In this document: one piece after another, positions 1 to 10,923 of the stretch
How the letters are laid out: each line of letters starts with the position of its first letter
Position numbering within the stretch: the first letter of the stretch is position 1
NCBI GenBank assembly: GCA_025345505.1
Contig: JANVCC010000056.1
Span: forward strand, 2,457,865-2,521,864
DNA from: Todiramphus chloris collaris
Taxonomy: Eukaryota > Chordata > Aves > Coraciiformes > Alcedinidae
Reading direction: 5' to 3'
DNA length: 64,000 bases
Notes under the pieces: model-generated
Database searches by the model: none
What the model was told of the DNA's origin: nothing
The model's input: only the letters and a program-made list of their open reading frames with translations
Program-made: the position numbers and the translations under genes

Positions 1-262
1 CTCCTACTGGTCACACCGTTTCTGATACAGGCCAGGATGCCATTGGCCTTCTTGGCCACCCTGGGCACACTGCTGGCTCATGTTCAGCTGACTGCCCACC
101 AGCACCCCAGGTCCTTTTCTGTCAGGCAGCTTTCCAGCCACTTGTCCCTGAGCCTGTAGCGTTGCCTGGGGTTGTTGTGACTGAAGTGCAAGATCCAGCA
201 CCTAGTCTTGTTAAATCTCAACTTGGCCTTGTTAAACCTCAGTTTCATGCAGAATGTCCTGC
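1..262 (-). mobile_element. CR1 LINE fragment (reverse transcriptase C-terminal part), cut by window start
   Basis: The minus strand reads as the C-terminal part of CR1 ORF2, with recognisable pieces [15 protein letters not shown] and LNMSQQCAQ in order. The copy is damaged by stops and frame changes. It also carries a 21-bp in-frame tandem duplication (207-227 and 228-248), giving LRFNKAK followed by LRFNKTR. Homology fades between about 250 and 295. CR1 is the dominant LINE family of birds. Confidence 0.9.
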
Positions 263-2407
263 CAATGCTGCAGGAGAGGGCAGATCCATGTAAACATGAC
301 ATACACTCTCTTTCATTTGTTTATACCCCAAAAGACGGGATGGGAGAGATAAAGCCAGGGAGGTCCTGCCTAGTTAGAAATCAGTCTCCAGCACAAGTTT
401 CTGTTTGTAACAAAGGGAGGCATAATACACACAATTATTTGCAAGCATGTTTAAATGTAAATCAAAAGTGTAATATAAACCTATATATCATATTAGACTT
501 TTCTAAGTTTTAAGAATTCTTACAGGATGCAAAGGTGGTAATAAGATTTCAATTGAAGTTATTTAAATATGATTTTCAAATTTACAGTTTTATGTTTTCC
601 AATGAACAATTTACTCTTGGTAGAAGCATTTGTGCCAATACAAGTTAATAAGCATGACTTCTCTTTTCTGCTCCTCTTGAGAAGACATGATCCATCTGTT
701 TATAAAACAAAGAGAATTTGCCACAGTGGTTAAAGACAAATATTTTTAAGTTTAGATGCTTTCATTCCACCGAATCCAACCAGACCCAAATATAAATAAA
801 GACCTGTCACAAGGTTAGAAGCTTGAAGCATTTGGTCATACATAGTACAATATATTCACTATTCAATCTTTTTTTTTTCCCCCCTCTGAAGAATGTCAGA
901 ATTTCATCATTCACTATCTATACGTCTTCTTAGATGTTTTAATCAGTAACTTCTCCTCTAAAATTTACTCCATATAATGTTCAGCTGTATCCAAATAGAT
1001 AATGAAACCATACCAAGCTTTATCTAGTAGCCAAAGTTTAACAACACATACCTACAGTATTCACGACACGCAAACATTTTAGCTCTTCCTGTCAGAATGA
1101 AGCAATGTGAAGAACCTGAGCTAATTTCTTTGGGTTTCAGACAGCTGTGGATGAGAACTCTTTCATGGTCAGGCTTTGAAATCATGCCAGCAGGAGCTTT
1201 CTCTTCAAACAGATGCTCCAGTATACTATTAGGAAGGTCGCACATCTCACATCATCATTTGATCAGAAGCTGGTCAGAAGTCTCTTCCCCTCCTGCTACA
1301 GCTGTCCTTGTGAAAGAACAAATGTCTTTTCTGGTCATTGTGTGCTCTGTGCATTATTTCTCTTACAGCTTGTTTACAGAAAAAAAACAGAGAACCATTT
1401 TCTTAATTCTACAAACCTGGAGGTTGAACTAAATCATGTTTGATATAAGAAGCCAGCCTCAGTGTGGTAAAAGTTGGGATTTTCATAGTTTCAAAATAGT
1501 AAATTCATTTTACAAAACAGAAAAAAAAAAAAAAAAAAGAAAAGAAAAAAGAACTCAAACCCACATGAGATTATTCTTTATCAATCTTTTCAAAATTTAA
1601 AGATCTCATTTTTTTCCTCATATGCATAAAAATGAGACAGCCCAGAAAGATACAGGCAGAAGATTCCATGCATGTGTCAACGTCTGCCTAAACCACCACT
1701 TGGACCTGCGTGAATGTGAGGATCTTCACATTGTACATCATCTGCTGATGCTGTGGGGGCATAAATTCATGTTTCTTTAACACTGCACCTTCCTTTGAGG
1801 GAAGTTTCAGGAAGCCTAGGCACAGGTTAGGGAGGAGCACAGAGTGGTCCTGGCGTCCAGCATTCACACTCTCAGAGGCTGGCATAGCTCTCCAGGGCAC
1901 TCAGTTCAGTCCAGAGCTCTGGGTGTGCTGTCTGTGTTTGCTGTGTGCACTCCAGGTGGTGTCCAGCAGCAGCTCTATGCTTTTCCAGGAGCTGAGCCAT
2001 CAGAGGAAATGGGACAGAGGAGCACATCTTAGACAGATGATTTTTATATCTCCTCAACCTCCATGAACCCCAGGTCGCATTTTAAATTTTCCCTCAGGAA
2101 ACACTGTGGTTGATGCCAGAGCTTTCTAGCTCCCAAGAGTTTCTTCTGTACCTATCTTCAAGTGAGATAAATAGAAGCTGCATGTTTTTTTTTTTTTTGG
2201 TAGATTACTCATGCTGTTGATGGTTGTCAGTGGCTGTAGTTCCATGAATGCTTTTAGGTAGCATAAACTGGTCCTGGTGTTGAAAGCGGCTATCTACCCT
2301 TCTGCTACTTGCTGCCATCCCACCTCTCCCCTGCCTTGTTATTTGCACGAGTTTTTTGTGTGGTCATGTAGAGCTGTTTGTCTTTAAACCGGGGAAAAAA
2401 CAAGAAA
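263..2407. other. Intergenic, no gene recognised
   Basis: AT-rich sequence with a pyrimidine run at 870-884 and an A-rich run at 1520-1550. Open frames here are short and resemble nothing known. I see no splice-supported exon and no recognised repeat. Confidence 0.5.
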
Positions 2408-2444
2408 GGCCCTCAGCATCACACATGAACAGATGCTGAGGGCC
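2408..2444. repeat. Perfect 13-bp inverted repeat (hairpin)
   Basis: The left arm GGCCCTCAGCATC (2408-2420) and right arm GATGCTGAGGGCC (2432-2444) are perfectly complementary across an 11-nt loop. It sits in a locally GC-richer patch (about 2390-2640). There is no T-tract after it and no gene nearby. Its origin is unknown. Confidence 0.85.
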
Positions 2445-5292
2445 AGCAGCAGGGCCTAGGCTTAGCTGCGGCTCAGTACAATGCCTGAAGGCCAGGCACC
2501 AGCTCCAAGGCTGGTACACACCACAGTGATGTAGGCACTGCCCAGGAAAGGTTGACTAAGTCAATCCCTGGGGGACACAAACAAGACACCCCTGGCATTC
2601 AGAGCCCAAATTCACTTCTGGTGCCTGACTGTCTACACCACAGAAGGGGAATGTGCACATAGGTTATATTTTGCAAGAACTGTCCAAAAAAGGTACAGTG
2701 AATATTTTTGCTTGTGGTGTGAGTTGACACATGACATATCACAGCAACCTTCCAGGGCCAAGAATGCAATCCTTGTGTATATCTGATATAATTAAGGATG
2801 TATGACTTAAGTCATACACTGCTCATGGCAGTGGTCTGAAGCAATACCATTGGACCGAGATACAACATTGTGGTTTTGCTTCCCATCTAGGGAATTGCAA
2901 TACGTGCTAAAAATACTGTGGAGCTCATGGTAATGCAGACTATTATCACATGCAGAGGAGGAAAATGGAATCTCAGTCCCAGTAGAAGTCACCAGAAAAG
3001 AGGGAAAACATAGCATTGAACATTTTAAGGTAAACCTTTTTGTATTGCCAGCAAGATAAGCTCGGACTGGGTTGACATGCTTTATCCCTCTCTCCCCTCT
3101 GCCTCTTGCAGGATGAGAAATGATCTGTTTAGAAGCAAGTCATAGGCAAATAAAACACATACAGGTAAGCATTTGCACCATATTAACTATCAGTTTTCTG
3201 ACATACCTATGTAGCTACTGAAGACATTTCCCTCCCTGTGTTTTGTCATCAGAAGATGCATTTATTTTTTAGCTTTATTTAAAATCACTGATCTCTAGGG
3301 AAACATGAGAGGTGATGCACAAGGACCACAGTGATTCACCCTCCCCTCCAAACCCTCTCTGTGCCCTGGCTCTGCTATCACAACTCTGGGTGGCACACAA
3401 TGACTGTTATTTAAGAGAGCAGCCAGAAGAGAAGAGTTGTTCTGACAACCTTTTTAGAGAAAGTACCAATGACTGTGTTTGAAATCATGGTTATAGACAG
3501 CAGCATTGCTAAATTATTTAAATTGATACATTACGGTTCTACAATCATATAATCAGAAGAGAGGGAACAGAAAAATTTATACACAGAGTTACTTGTACTG
3601 GACAATAAAGTAATAAGCAAAGTGTTCTGGACAAGTAACAAATTAACCAAAGTGATTAGATTTCAGCCTTAGATAGCTGCAGAGCCAACTCTTGCCCATT
3701 TTACCCATATGATTAGTTTCATTATGAACAATCTGCCTCTCAGTAAATTGTCAGTCATAATTAAAACAATTAAACTTACTCCTTTGCATCTCTATGTTAT
3801 GCATTTTAATAATTCTCATCATTACCGTTAAAACTTGTGCTCTTATGCTCCCGTGTTGCAAAATACTCTTCATGTTACTGTTAAACCACCCAATCTCCCT
3901 TTTCTGTCTGCCAACATAGCATCCGCAGAAGAGGTAAAGTAAACACAACCAGAACAAGTGCATGAGCAGGGTGATGCAACCATCTGCTCACTCTGCCCAC
4001 AGGAGCAACACAGCACCTCAGGGCCATGAGCGTGGATTCAGAAAGTGAGGCTGAGTGAATTCCATGCCAAAATGTTGACAACATCTGATATGCACAGGGG
4101 GTGCTGAGCACAGAGAACTGTGTGTCTTGCTGAACATAATACTATGCAAACACCAGCAGGGTTAGATTTACCCACAGTAATCATTTATTTGCTATAAAAA
4201 CAGATGTGCCTTATAATTGCATCTAAAAGGTGCACTCCCAAAATTATCAATCCAATACCTGTACAAAGATAAAGGTTTTGCAAAGTTAACAATTTGGAAA
4301 AGTTAATCTCCATTTTGTTATACTGTAAGCATCAATTTTAATAAAATACTGAGTGGCATCTGTGAAGTCTTTTAAAATATTTTGTCACATCTTTGTGTTT
4401 ATAATGACTCTATGCTATGAGGATAAAGGAGAGGCCATGCATATATTGGCTTAAGCAACAAGTTTTCTTTAAAAAGACATGTTTGTGTATTTTCTTGTAC
4501 ACTATGAAGTACTTCAGGCTGTTCAGGAGGATAGCTAGCTAAAAAATCATGTTTAATATGCATGCGTACAACACATTCTGTGAAAACAAATTGGTACTAT
4601 TTTGTATGAAGTTGTGGGTAGCATCTCTTTCCTGAGCAATGGCACATTTAGGAAGTGTCTGGCACTTTTTTATTCTGCCCCTGAGAAGAGACACTCCAGA
4701 AAACTCCCTTTCTGCCCATTCTTAGGAGCATTACTGAGAGAGTGATTGGTTCAACAGTGCAGCAGTTCTGGAGGAAAGAAAGAGATTTCACATTACTGCC
4801 TTGATGAAAGGGGAAAAGTTAGGCAAAACGATATTAATTTGCAGTGTTATCCCAAGAATCACACTTGAGTAGCTAGCTGTGTATAGGCATTATTCTTCCC
4901 AGTTTCTGGAGATCCTAAATCTGTTGTGCTGAATGTTGTACAGAACTGGAATAAAAAGGCAAGCCTAAAGAAAGCAGGTAATTTGTGGGTGATACCACAG
5001 CTAATAAATGAGTACAGATAGATGGACATAAGGAAATAATTCTGTTATGGGCTGCTCAGCTATCTGAAGAATTGGTATACAGAGAAGGTAAAAAAACCTT
5101 CCTGTTTCCTAGCAAAGACAGACTGTTTCCAGATAGAAAGACTTAGTCATCTTTGTACTTAGTATCTTTTTACAGTCTAGTCAGAAATTTCTTGACACTG
5201 ACGAGTGTTTAGTGAGTTTGAAGCATTTCATCTTGTATTTCATGCACTTTTGATGGACTGTTGTGGAACCCTCTTAAATGCCCACAAAGTTG
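2445..5292. other. Intergenic, no gene recognised
   Basis: A GC-richer unidentified stretch (2445-2640) is followed by ordinary AT-rich sequence. No exon, RNA gene or repeat family is recognised. Confidence 0.5.
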
Positions 5293-5387
5293 TGATCTCT
5301 GGATGAAGGAGAGACCCCTAAACGTTAGGGGTCTATCTTAAGGCTGAATTCAGTCCCACTAGAGATCATCATTGTACACTCTAGTGG
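5293..5387. repeat. Cluster of nested and adjacent hairpins
   Basis: Three perfect inverted repeats lie within 95 bp. TGATCTCT (5293-5300) pairs with AGAGATCA (5361-5368). AGACCCCTAA (5312-5321) pairs with TTAGGGGTCT (5325-5334). CCACTAGAG (5356-5364) pairs with CTCTAGTGG (5379-5387). The first and third compete for overlapping bases, so alternative folds are possible. No protein frame overlaps convincingly. Confidence 0.7.
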
Positions 5388-6592
5388 TGCTCTGCACCTA
5401 GAAATCCAGCTCCTCTGTCTCATGTATAGATTTATCAAGAGAATGAGCCAGAGGATAGGCTGCTGCTAGCATCCACAGGTCATGACAAATGCATCCCAAG
5501 CAGGAAAAAGGTCTCTTGGGTCTTTGTATTGCCCCAAGGATAACACAGTCCTAAGCCAAACTGGAGGCCCACAGTACAAGTAAGACTTGTTAATGGTAAC
5601 AGCCTGCTGCGCAACTGAAAGGACAGGTCAAGGATGAAAGCTGTCCTTGCCACAGCAGTTTTCCATTTGCTCATGATGCAAATGTCTCCAGTGACTATCT
5701 GTCTGTTCTCTTGGCTTGTTCTAGTCTTGTGGGCAAAGCATTAACTGTGATGACCTCGAGGTTCATGTGAGCTCAGCTCACGTGGCAAGTCAGACTCCAG
5801 AATCTCAGTCTGTGGGAGTAACTCCACTGATGGCTCTTCCTTAAGAAAAGTTGTAGTGCTGTGCCCTTTATTCTCTGCTGTATAAACTTCAGCCTAAGAA
5901 ATTCTGCTTAAAATTGCTCAGCATAGCAGAGTTTATTCTGAAAGATGACTGATAAAAGAGAGAAGTGATAGGAAGTGAAGCCAAACTAGAAGTGGTGCGA
6001 ACCTTCTTTTCCTTTTCAAAGTAAAACTAAATGCATGTGATCTAATTTGAAATGACAGGATGCTTTTGAAATTTATAGAAAATGTTTCATTTTAGTAATA
6101 AATGCTGAAAATCTTTTTTTGCTATCAACCAGACATGTGGATGACATTGGCTGGCAGCCTGTTACAACACCGTAGTACAAAGGGGATTTTTTTTTTTTTA
6201 ATTCCCCCCCCCTCCAAAAACAGCCAAAGTACTTTTTTCTTCTTAGTTATTATTTTTGCCCAGTTGAGATCTTACTACTATAAAGTCAGTCAACTGAGAA
6301 GAACTTATTATGTTTTTGGTGGTAATATATCTTCCAGAACAGTGTTAATCAACACCTCAGGCAGTTTTCTTGGTTCATATTACTCTACATCCCACAATGC
6401 AAATTGCTGAAACAGGAGAAAGGGCTTAGGTACACATTTCAAACATTTCCTTCCTAGTTTTGGTCAGCATCATACAACTACTTGACAGAAATGGCAAGGG
6501 ATTCATCAATAATATAATCAGCCAGTTACATCTCAGGTTTTAAGTTAAAAAAATCCAAAACAACTCTTCCTTCCCCACTGCCCCTTCTTAGT
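5388..6592. other. Intergenic, no gene recognised
   Basis: Nothing recognised beyond short T and C runs near 6188-6217. Confidence 0.5.
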
Positions 6593-6665
6593 CCCATCTA
6601 ACAATTCAACAGACTTTGTGAGAAGCCTTATTCCCATCTAACCATTCAACAGACTTCGTGAAAAG
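6593..6665. repeat. Two-copy tandem duplication, 40-bp period
   Basis: The segments starting cccatctaacaattcaaca (6593) and cccatctaaccattcaaca (6633) match at nearly every position for about 33 bp, at 40-bp spacing. This is a simple local duplication with few substitutions. Confidence 0.8.
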
Positions 6666-9525
6666 TCTTGGAACAATTTCCCGTTTCAACACTTCTAATT
6701 TAAATGACTTACTAGAAATGAATATTTCATGGCATATCCGGACTCTGTTCTTCAAAGCTTCATCTCTTTAGTGCTAATTATTTCAACAAGACCCATACTA
6801 AAGGCAAATCCTGTCACTTCTCTATATTGTCTGCATTAACACTATGAAACTAGCTTCATATGACAGTTAAAGTTCTTGTTTCTGGTTATTTCCTCATTTT
6901 CACTTTTTAATGTCTCACACAAAGAAGTGACATAGTTTGAAGAGGTTCAGGGGTTCAGAAACCCTGCAGTTAGTTAACCAGCTATGGCCTCATTAGTGAA
7001 AAAAGTAAGACTGCTAAAATTTAATCCTTATTTCCCTTTCTCTTCAAAACAAAGCCACCTCTGATTTCTATACTGGAAATTCCCATAGTAACATCTATAA
7101 ACAAAGCAATGTTTAACCCTCCAGGTCAGTTTCAAATATGTATTGCTGAAGCAAGGTCTGCTTAGACACCTACACGTTTGGAGTTAAGAAACTTCCATTA
7201 TACCTCACATCTCCTGTTGTAAAAAACAAAACAAAAACCCAAAACAAACAAAAATCCCCAACAAAACAACAATGCCAGTAAACCCTCCACCTGTATTCCT
7301 TTCATAATCTGATGGACCCAGAGGTAATAAAATAACCTGCCAAACCCAACACTTAGGTCATTTGATCAAATGGAAAGACACGCAGTACAAAGCTGGATAT
7401 CTTTTCCATGTACTTCAGCCAAGGTCAAGACAATCTGGTGTACAACATGTTCCCCGGGGTGTCAGTCTTTCAGACACACTTTCAGGGGCTCTTGCCACAG
7501 TTCCATCATGCACTGTACACACTGAGGAAAACAAGCCTAAGACAAAGTCCAGGCTTTTCATCTCACCCTTTGAAGTTCCCTCTTCTTCCTTTACTCATAA
7601 TCAACCTTCAGCAGCCAATCTCTCATTAGCCACATTTAGGAAAGAGAGTCTGCCTTTGTCCTGGCTTCTGCCCAGCTCTCAAAATGTAGCTGAGCATCCA
7701 GGTGGCTCATCACATTGAGAATTCAAATAGCAAAAGCCACTGGGAATGGCCTACCAGAGAACAGCACAGGGGCTTATGGTGGCATTCTGCCTGCATCCTG
7801 ATGGTGTAATCCTCCAGGTGAGAGCATTAAGGGCTGGTGGTTGCTCTGTGTTGCCAGAGCAGCATAAAGTAAGACCAGTGCAGCCAAAGACTAGTGAATG
7901 GTATGAGGAACAGTGTCAATAATTTCTCCAGACAGCTCTTTGTATCACTGAGCAGCCTGAAGCTGTGGAAACCTCAAAGGAGGAGAGAGCCAGAGTTTCA
8001 TACTCACTGTTTGTCCTCTAATCTCTGAACTGAACAACCTAGATTAATTTTGACTTTCTCAAATTGGTATTCACAAGAACCACATTTCACTGCTTCAAAT
8101 TCTCAAGGCAGCTTTTCCCTCAGTACCTACATATGACCTTTACTCATCCACACTGTTTTCTGATGGAGAACTAGAAGAATTTTCATGCCCTAACCTGTTC
8201 CCATAGTCAGCCCCCCAGGTGCCTAGCATCCTCATTCACAGTGATCAGACCTGTGAAACTATCAATTCAGTTCCAGCTTTATGAAGTGCAGATTTCCGTA
8301 AGGATGGAGTTAGCATCACAAAACAGCCTTCTATTTGTTCAGAACCTATAACTTTTGAGAACATTATTAGTTTTAGATATGGATTTAACTCTCCCATTCC
8401 TTGACTACTAAAAAAGTGACTTTGGCCTCTTAAACACTTAATAAACACAATGAAACAATAAACTAGCTGAAATGAAAAGAAATATTGTGGGATTAGCTCT
8501 GCATTTGAACTGAGCTCTTATTGTATTGTTAAGCAAACACAAGGATAAATGGTTGCAAGGTGGTTCTTCTGAAACAGCAAAACAAGTAGGACAATCTGGG
8601 CACGCATGGTGTGAGTGGGATTAAGTTTTATAAAGAAAAATGTCTTATGACACTGCAGCTGAAAAAAAACCAAGGCATAATGTTTTCCATCTGCACATAG
8701 AAGCTATTGCAACAGTTTCTGCAACAAAGCTGAAGTGGTATTTGTCAGATAGACATTGGGGTGCAAACTTAATGTTGGTATGTCTGAAGCATCCTGGCAT
8801 GCAGAGATGATCTTCAAATGCAAAAGACTGCTCCTCTGTTTCGCATCGCAAAACATTTGCAGTAGTCCTACAGCATTTGACAGCACTGTTTAAGACTGAG
8901 CGCCAGACTACAATGTCTATGTTCACAGCTATTTACTCTAACCCTTTCCAAGCTTTCCTCCCTTTTATCCCACTTCTGTTGGGCTTATGACCATATAAGC
9001 TACACAAACAATTGTACTTGTATCAGGCTTGTCACCCTGTTGGAACTGCCAGAATCTCGCCGGGCTGATAAATTGCAGTTCTATAGCTGCTGCCAGACCT
9101 AACAAGGATATCCACTGATGTCAGTGAAGCTATTTGTGAAGTGAGGCACCACTCAAAGGAAATAAGGGTATGTCGCAGTTAACCTGCTTACTAAGGGTGC
9201 AACAACAGAAAGAAACATTAAAAGGTCTTTTTGTATGGTTAAATACTTATTTCTGAATTGCAAAATACAGGAAAATAGGGAATTTAAATATATTAATTCA
9301 AAAAAGACTAATGGAAATTATTCTTCACATGAAAGTTGAAGCACAACACTGAAGTAGTATACATTCCAGCAGAAAATCTTTCACTATTTACCTCCTTCTG
9401 TCAATACAATCATAGTTTAGGCTAAGCCCATCACAAAACTTAAATGAACTGGAAGAGAACATTCTGTTTTGCAATTGTTAAAAACAATTGAATATGATGT
9501 TAAGTTCACCACTGGTTTTGGCAGA
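6666..9525. other. Intergenic, no gene recognised
   Basis: Contains an A/C-rich low-complexity stretch at 7217-7275. Open frames of about 70-120 codons near 7360-7720 have no recognised similarity and no splice support. Confidence 0.5.
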
Positions 9526-9585
9526 AAGTCCTTGCTCCTTTAAACTCCTATGTACACACTTTCGACTCCTTTGGAGCAAGGACTT
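9526..9585. repeat. Perfect 13-bp inverted repeat with 34-nt loop
   Basis: AAGTCCTTGCTCC (9526-9538) is the exact reverse complement of GGAGCAAGGACTT (9573-9585). It is not flanked by recognised transposon ends. Origin unknown. Confidence 0.85.
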
Positions 9586-10451
9586 GTAACAGCCATTAAT
9601 TTGGCTTAGTTTTCATGGGAATGATGCAATGTGGAAAGAAGCATTTGAAAGACATTGCTTGCAAGGTGGTACTGGGTGACAGCAATACTTTGATTTGTCA
9701 AACACCTGAAACGTGCACTCACGCAGGGGAAGACAGGACTTAACACAGGTAACAGTGGTCACTCAGCTGCAGCTACAAATTCTTGCCTAGCCCATGGCTG
9801 AGTTTTCAGGCAGGCAAAGAGTATACTGCTGTTGTACATCAACAGAAACCCCAGGATAGATCTTGTACTGAACAGAAATAATTTTTACTTCATCAGCAGT
9901 ACTTGGCAAACAAATTTGCTTCACTGATTTTTCATTAATCATATTCTAACTAAAATAATTCTCACTTCAGTGAAACTGGAACAAGGAATATTCTAAAATC
10001 ATGAACAACTGATAAGACATGAACAAAAGTACTTCTGTGTATATGGCTATTATAAATGTGACTTCTCTTTTAAACAAGGAGTACTGTAAACAAATCCAGT
10101 TTATTAACTGAAATTGGCTGGATTACAGTTTGGGAATAAGATGCATATGTTGGCAATTATTCTACTTCATTATAGTTAGGCCTTTAAAAAGCACACTTCA
10201 TGTGTTTTGGTCCCATTCCCCCCCCACCCCCTAAAAATTGTAACCTTTTTGTCTTGCCTTACTTGAAGACTTTGAGAAATGTCTTTTCAAAGCGTGTACA
10301 AGCCTGACTTGTGAACCCATATTCAGACACAAGAGGGCAGACCCAGATTCCCTCAGTTATGTGGACTGGGGTAGAAGTTAGAAAGGTCTTCCAGCCACAT
10401 AGGACATACAACAGAGGAAGCCAAGATATAAATGTTGCGATGGTTAGCATG
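9586..10451. other. Intergenic, no gene recognised
   Basis: AT-rich sequence with a C-run at 10218-10230. Nothing else recognised. Confidence 0.5.
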
Positions 10452-10923
10452 TGTCTATGGTTAGCCCGTATCTGGGGCTAAACTACAGCAAGTTGGTCTA
10501 TCACCCAGTGACCCCTGCCCAGCCAAGAAGGGCATTGGGAAAAGGAGAGGAGATCCATGGGTTGAAATGAAAAAACAGGTTTAGTGAAATAGCAAAACTG
10601 ATATTAATACCAATATAAAGTATACAAAGTTATACTCAGCCCAGTGAATGTACAGATGTCACAGTAAACAGGAAAGCAGTCCTCAGGAGCAGAATGATAA
10701 GCAAACCCCTCCAGGGATGAAGAGGAGGAGCCCCTATCCTGAGCATACCTTGCCCTTTGTAATGCGCATGGCATTTATGGTCTAGGATACACCTGTGAGA
10801 CAACTCAGGTCAGCTGTCCTGGTTTCTGACCCTCCCAGCTTAAGCTCTTGGCTGACTTGAAACTGCTAATGGTCTGCACACCATGGCTGCCTATGATTCT
10901 ATCCCAGCAAACTCAGGACGTCA
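10452..10923 (-). mobile_element. Solo LTR of an avian endogenous retrovirus, minus orientation
   Basis: Read on the minus strand, the segment follows a common avian LTR layout. It has a left end similar to TGTCCTGGTTT...CTGGGATAGA (seen as gtcctgagtttgctgggataga), a central caggacagctgacc followed by a degenerate promoter-like stretch, then cactaaacctgttttttc and tcaaccca. It ends in a form of the TTTAACCCCAG...ACA terminus. Length is about 470 bp. No internal retroviral gene sequence adjoins it, so it is a solo LTR, and it is clearly old. A short catg occurs on both outer sides, but a convincing target-site duplication is not visible. Family name and exact ends are uncertain. Confidence 0.75.
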
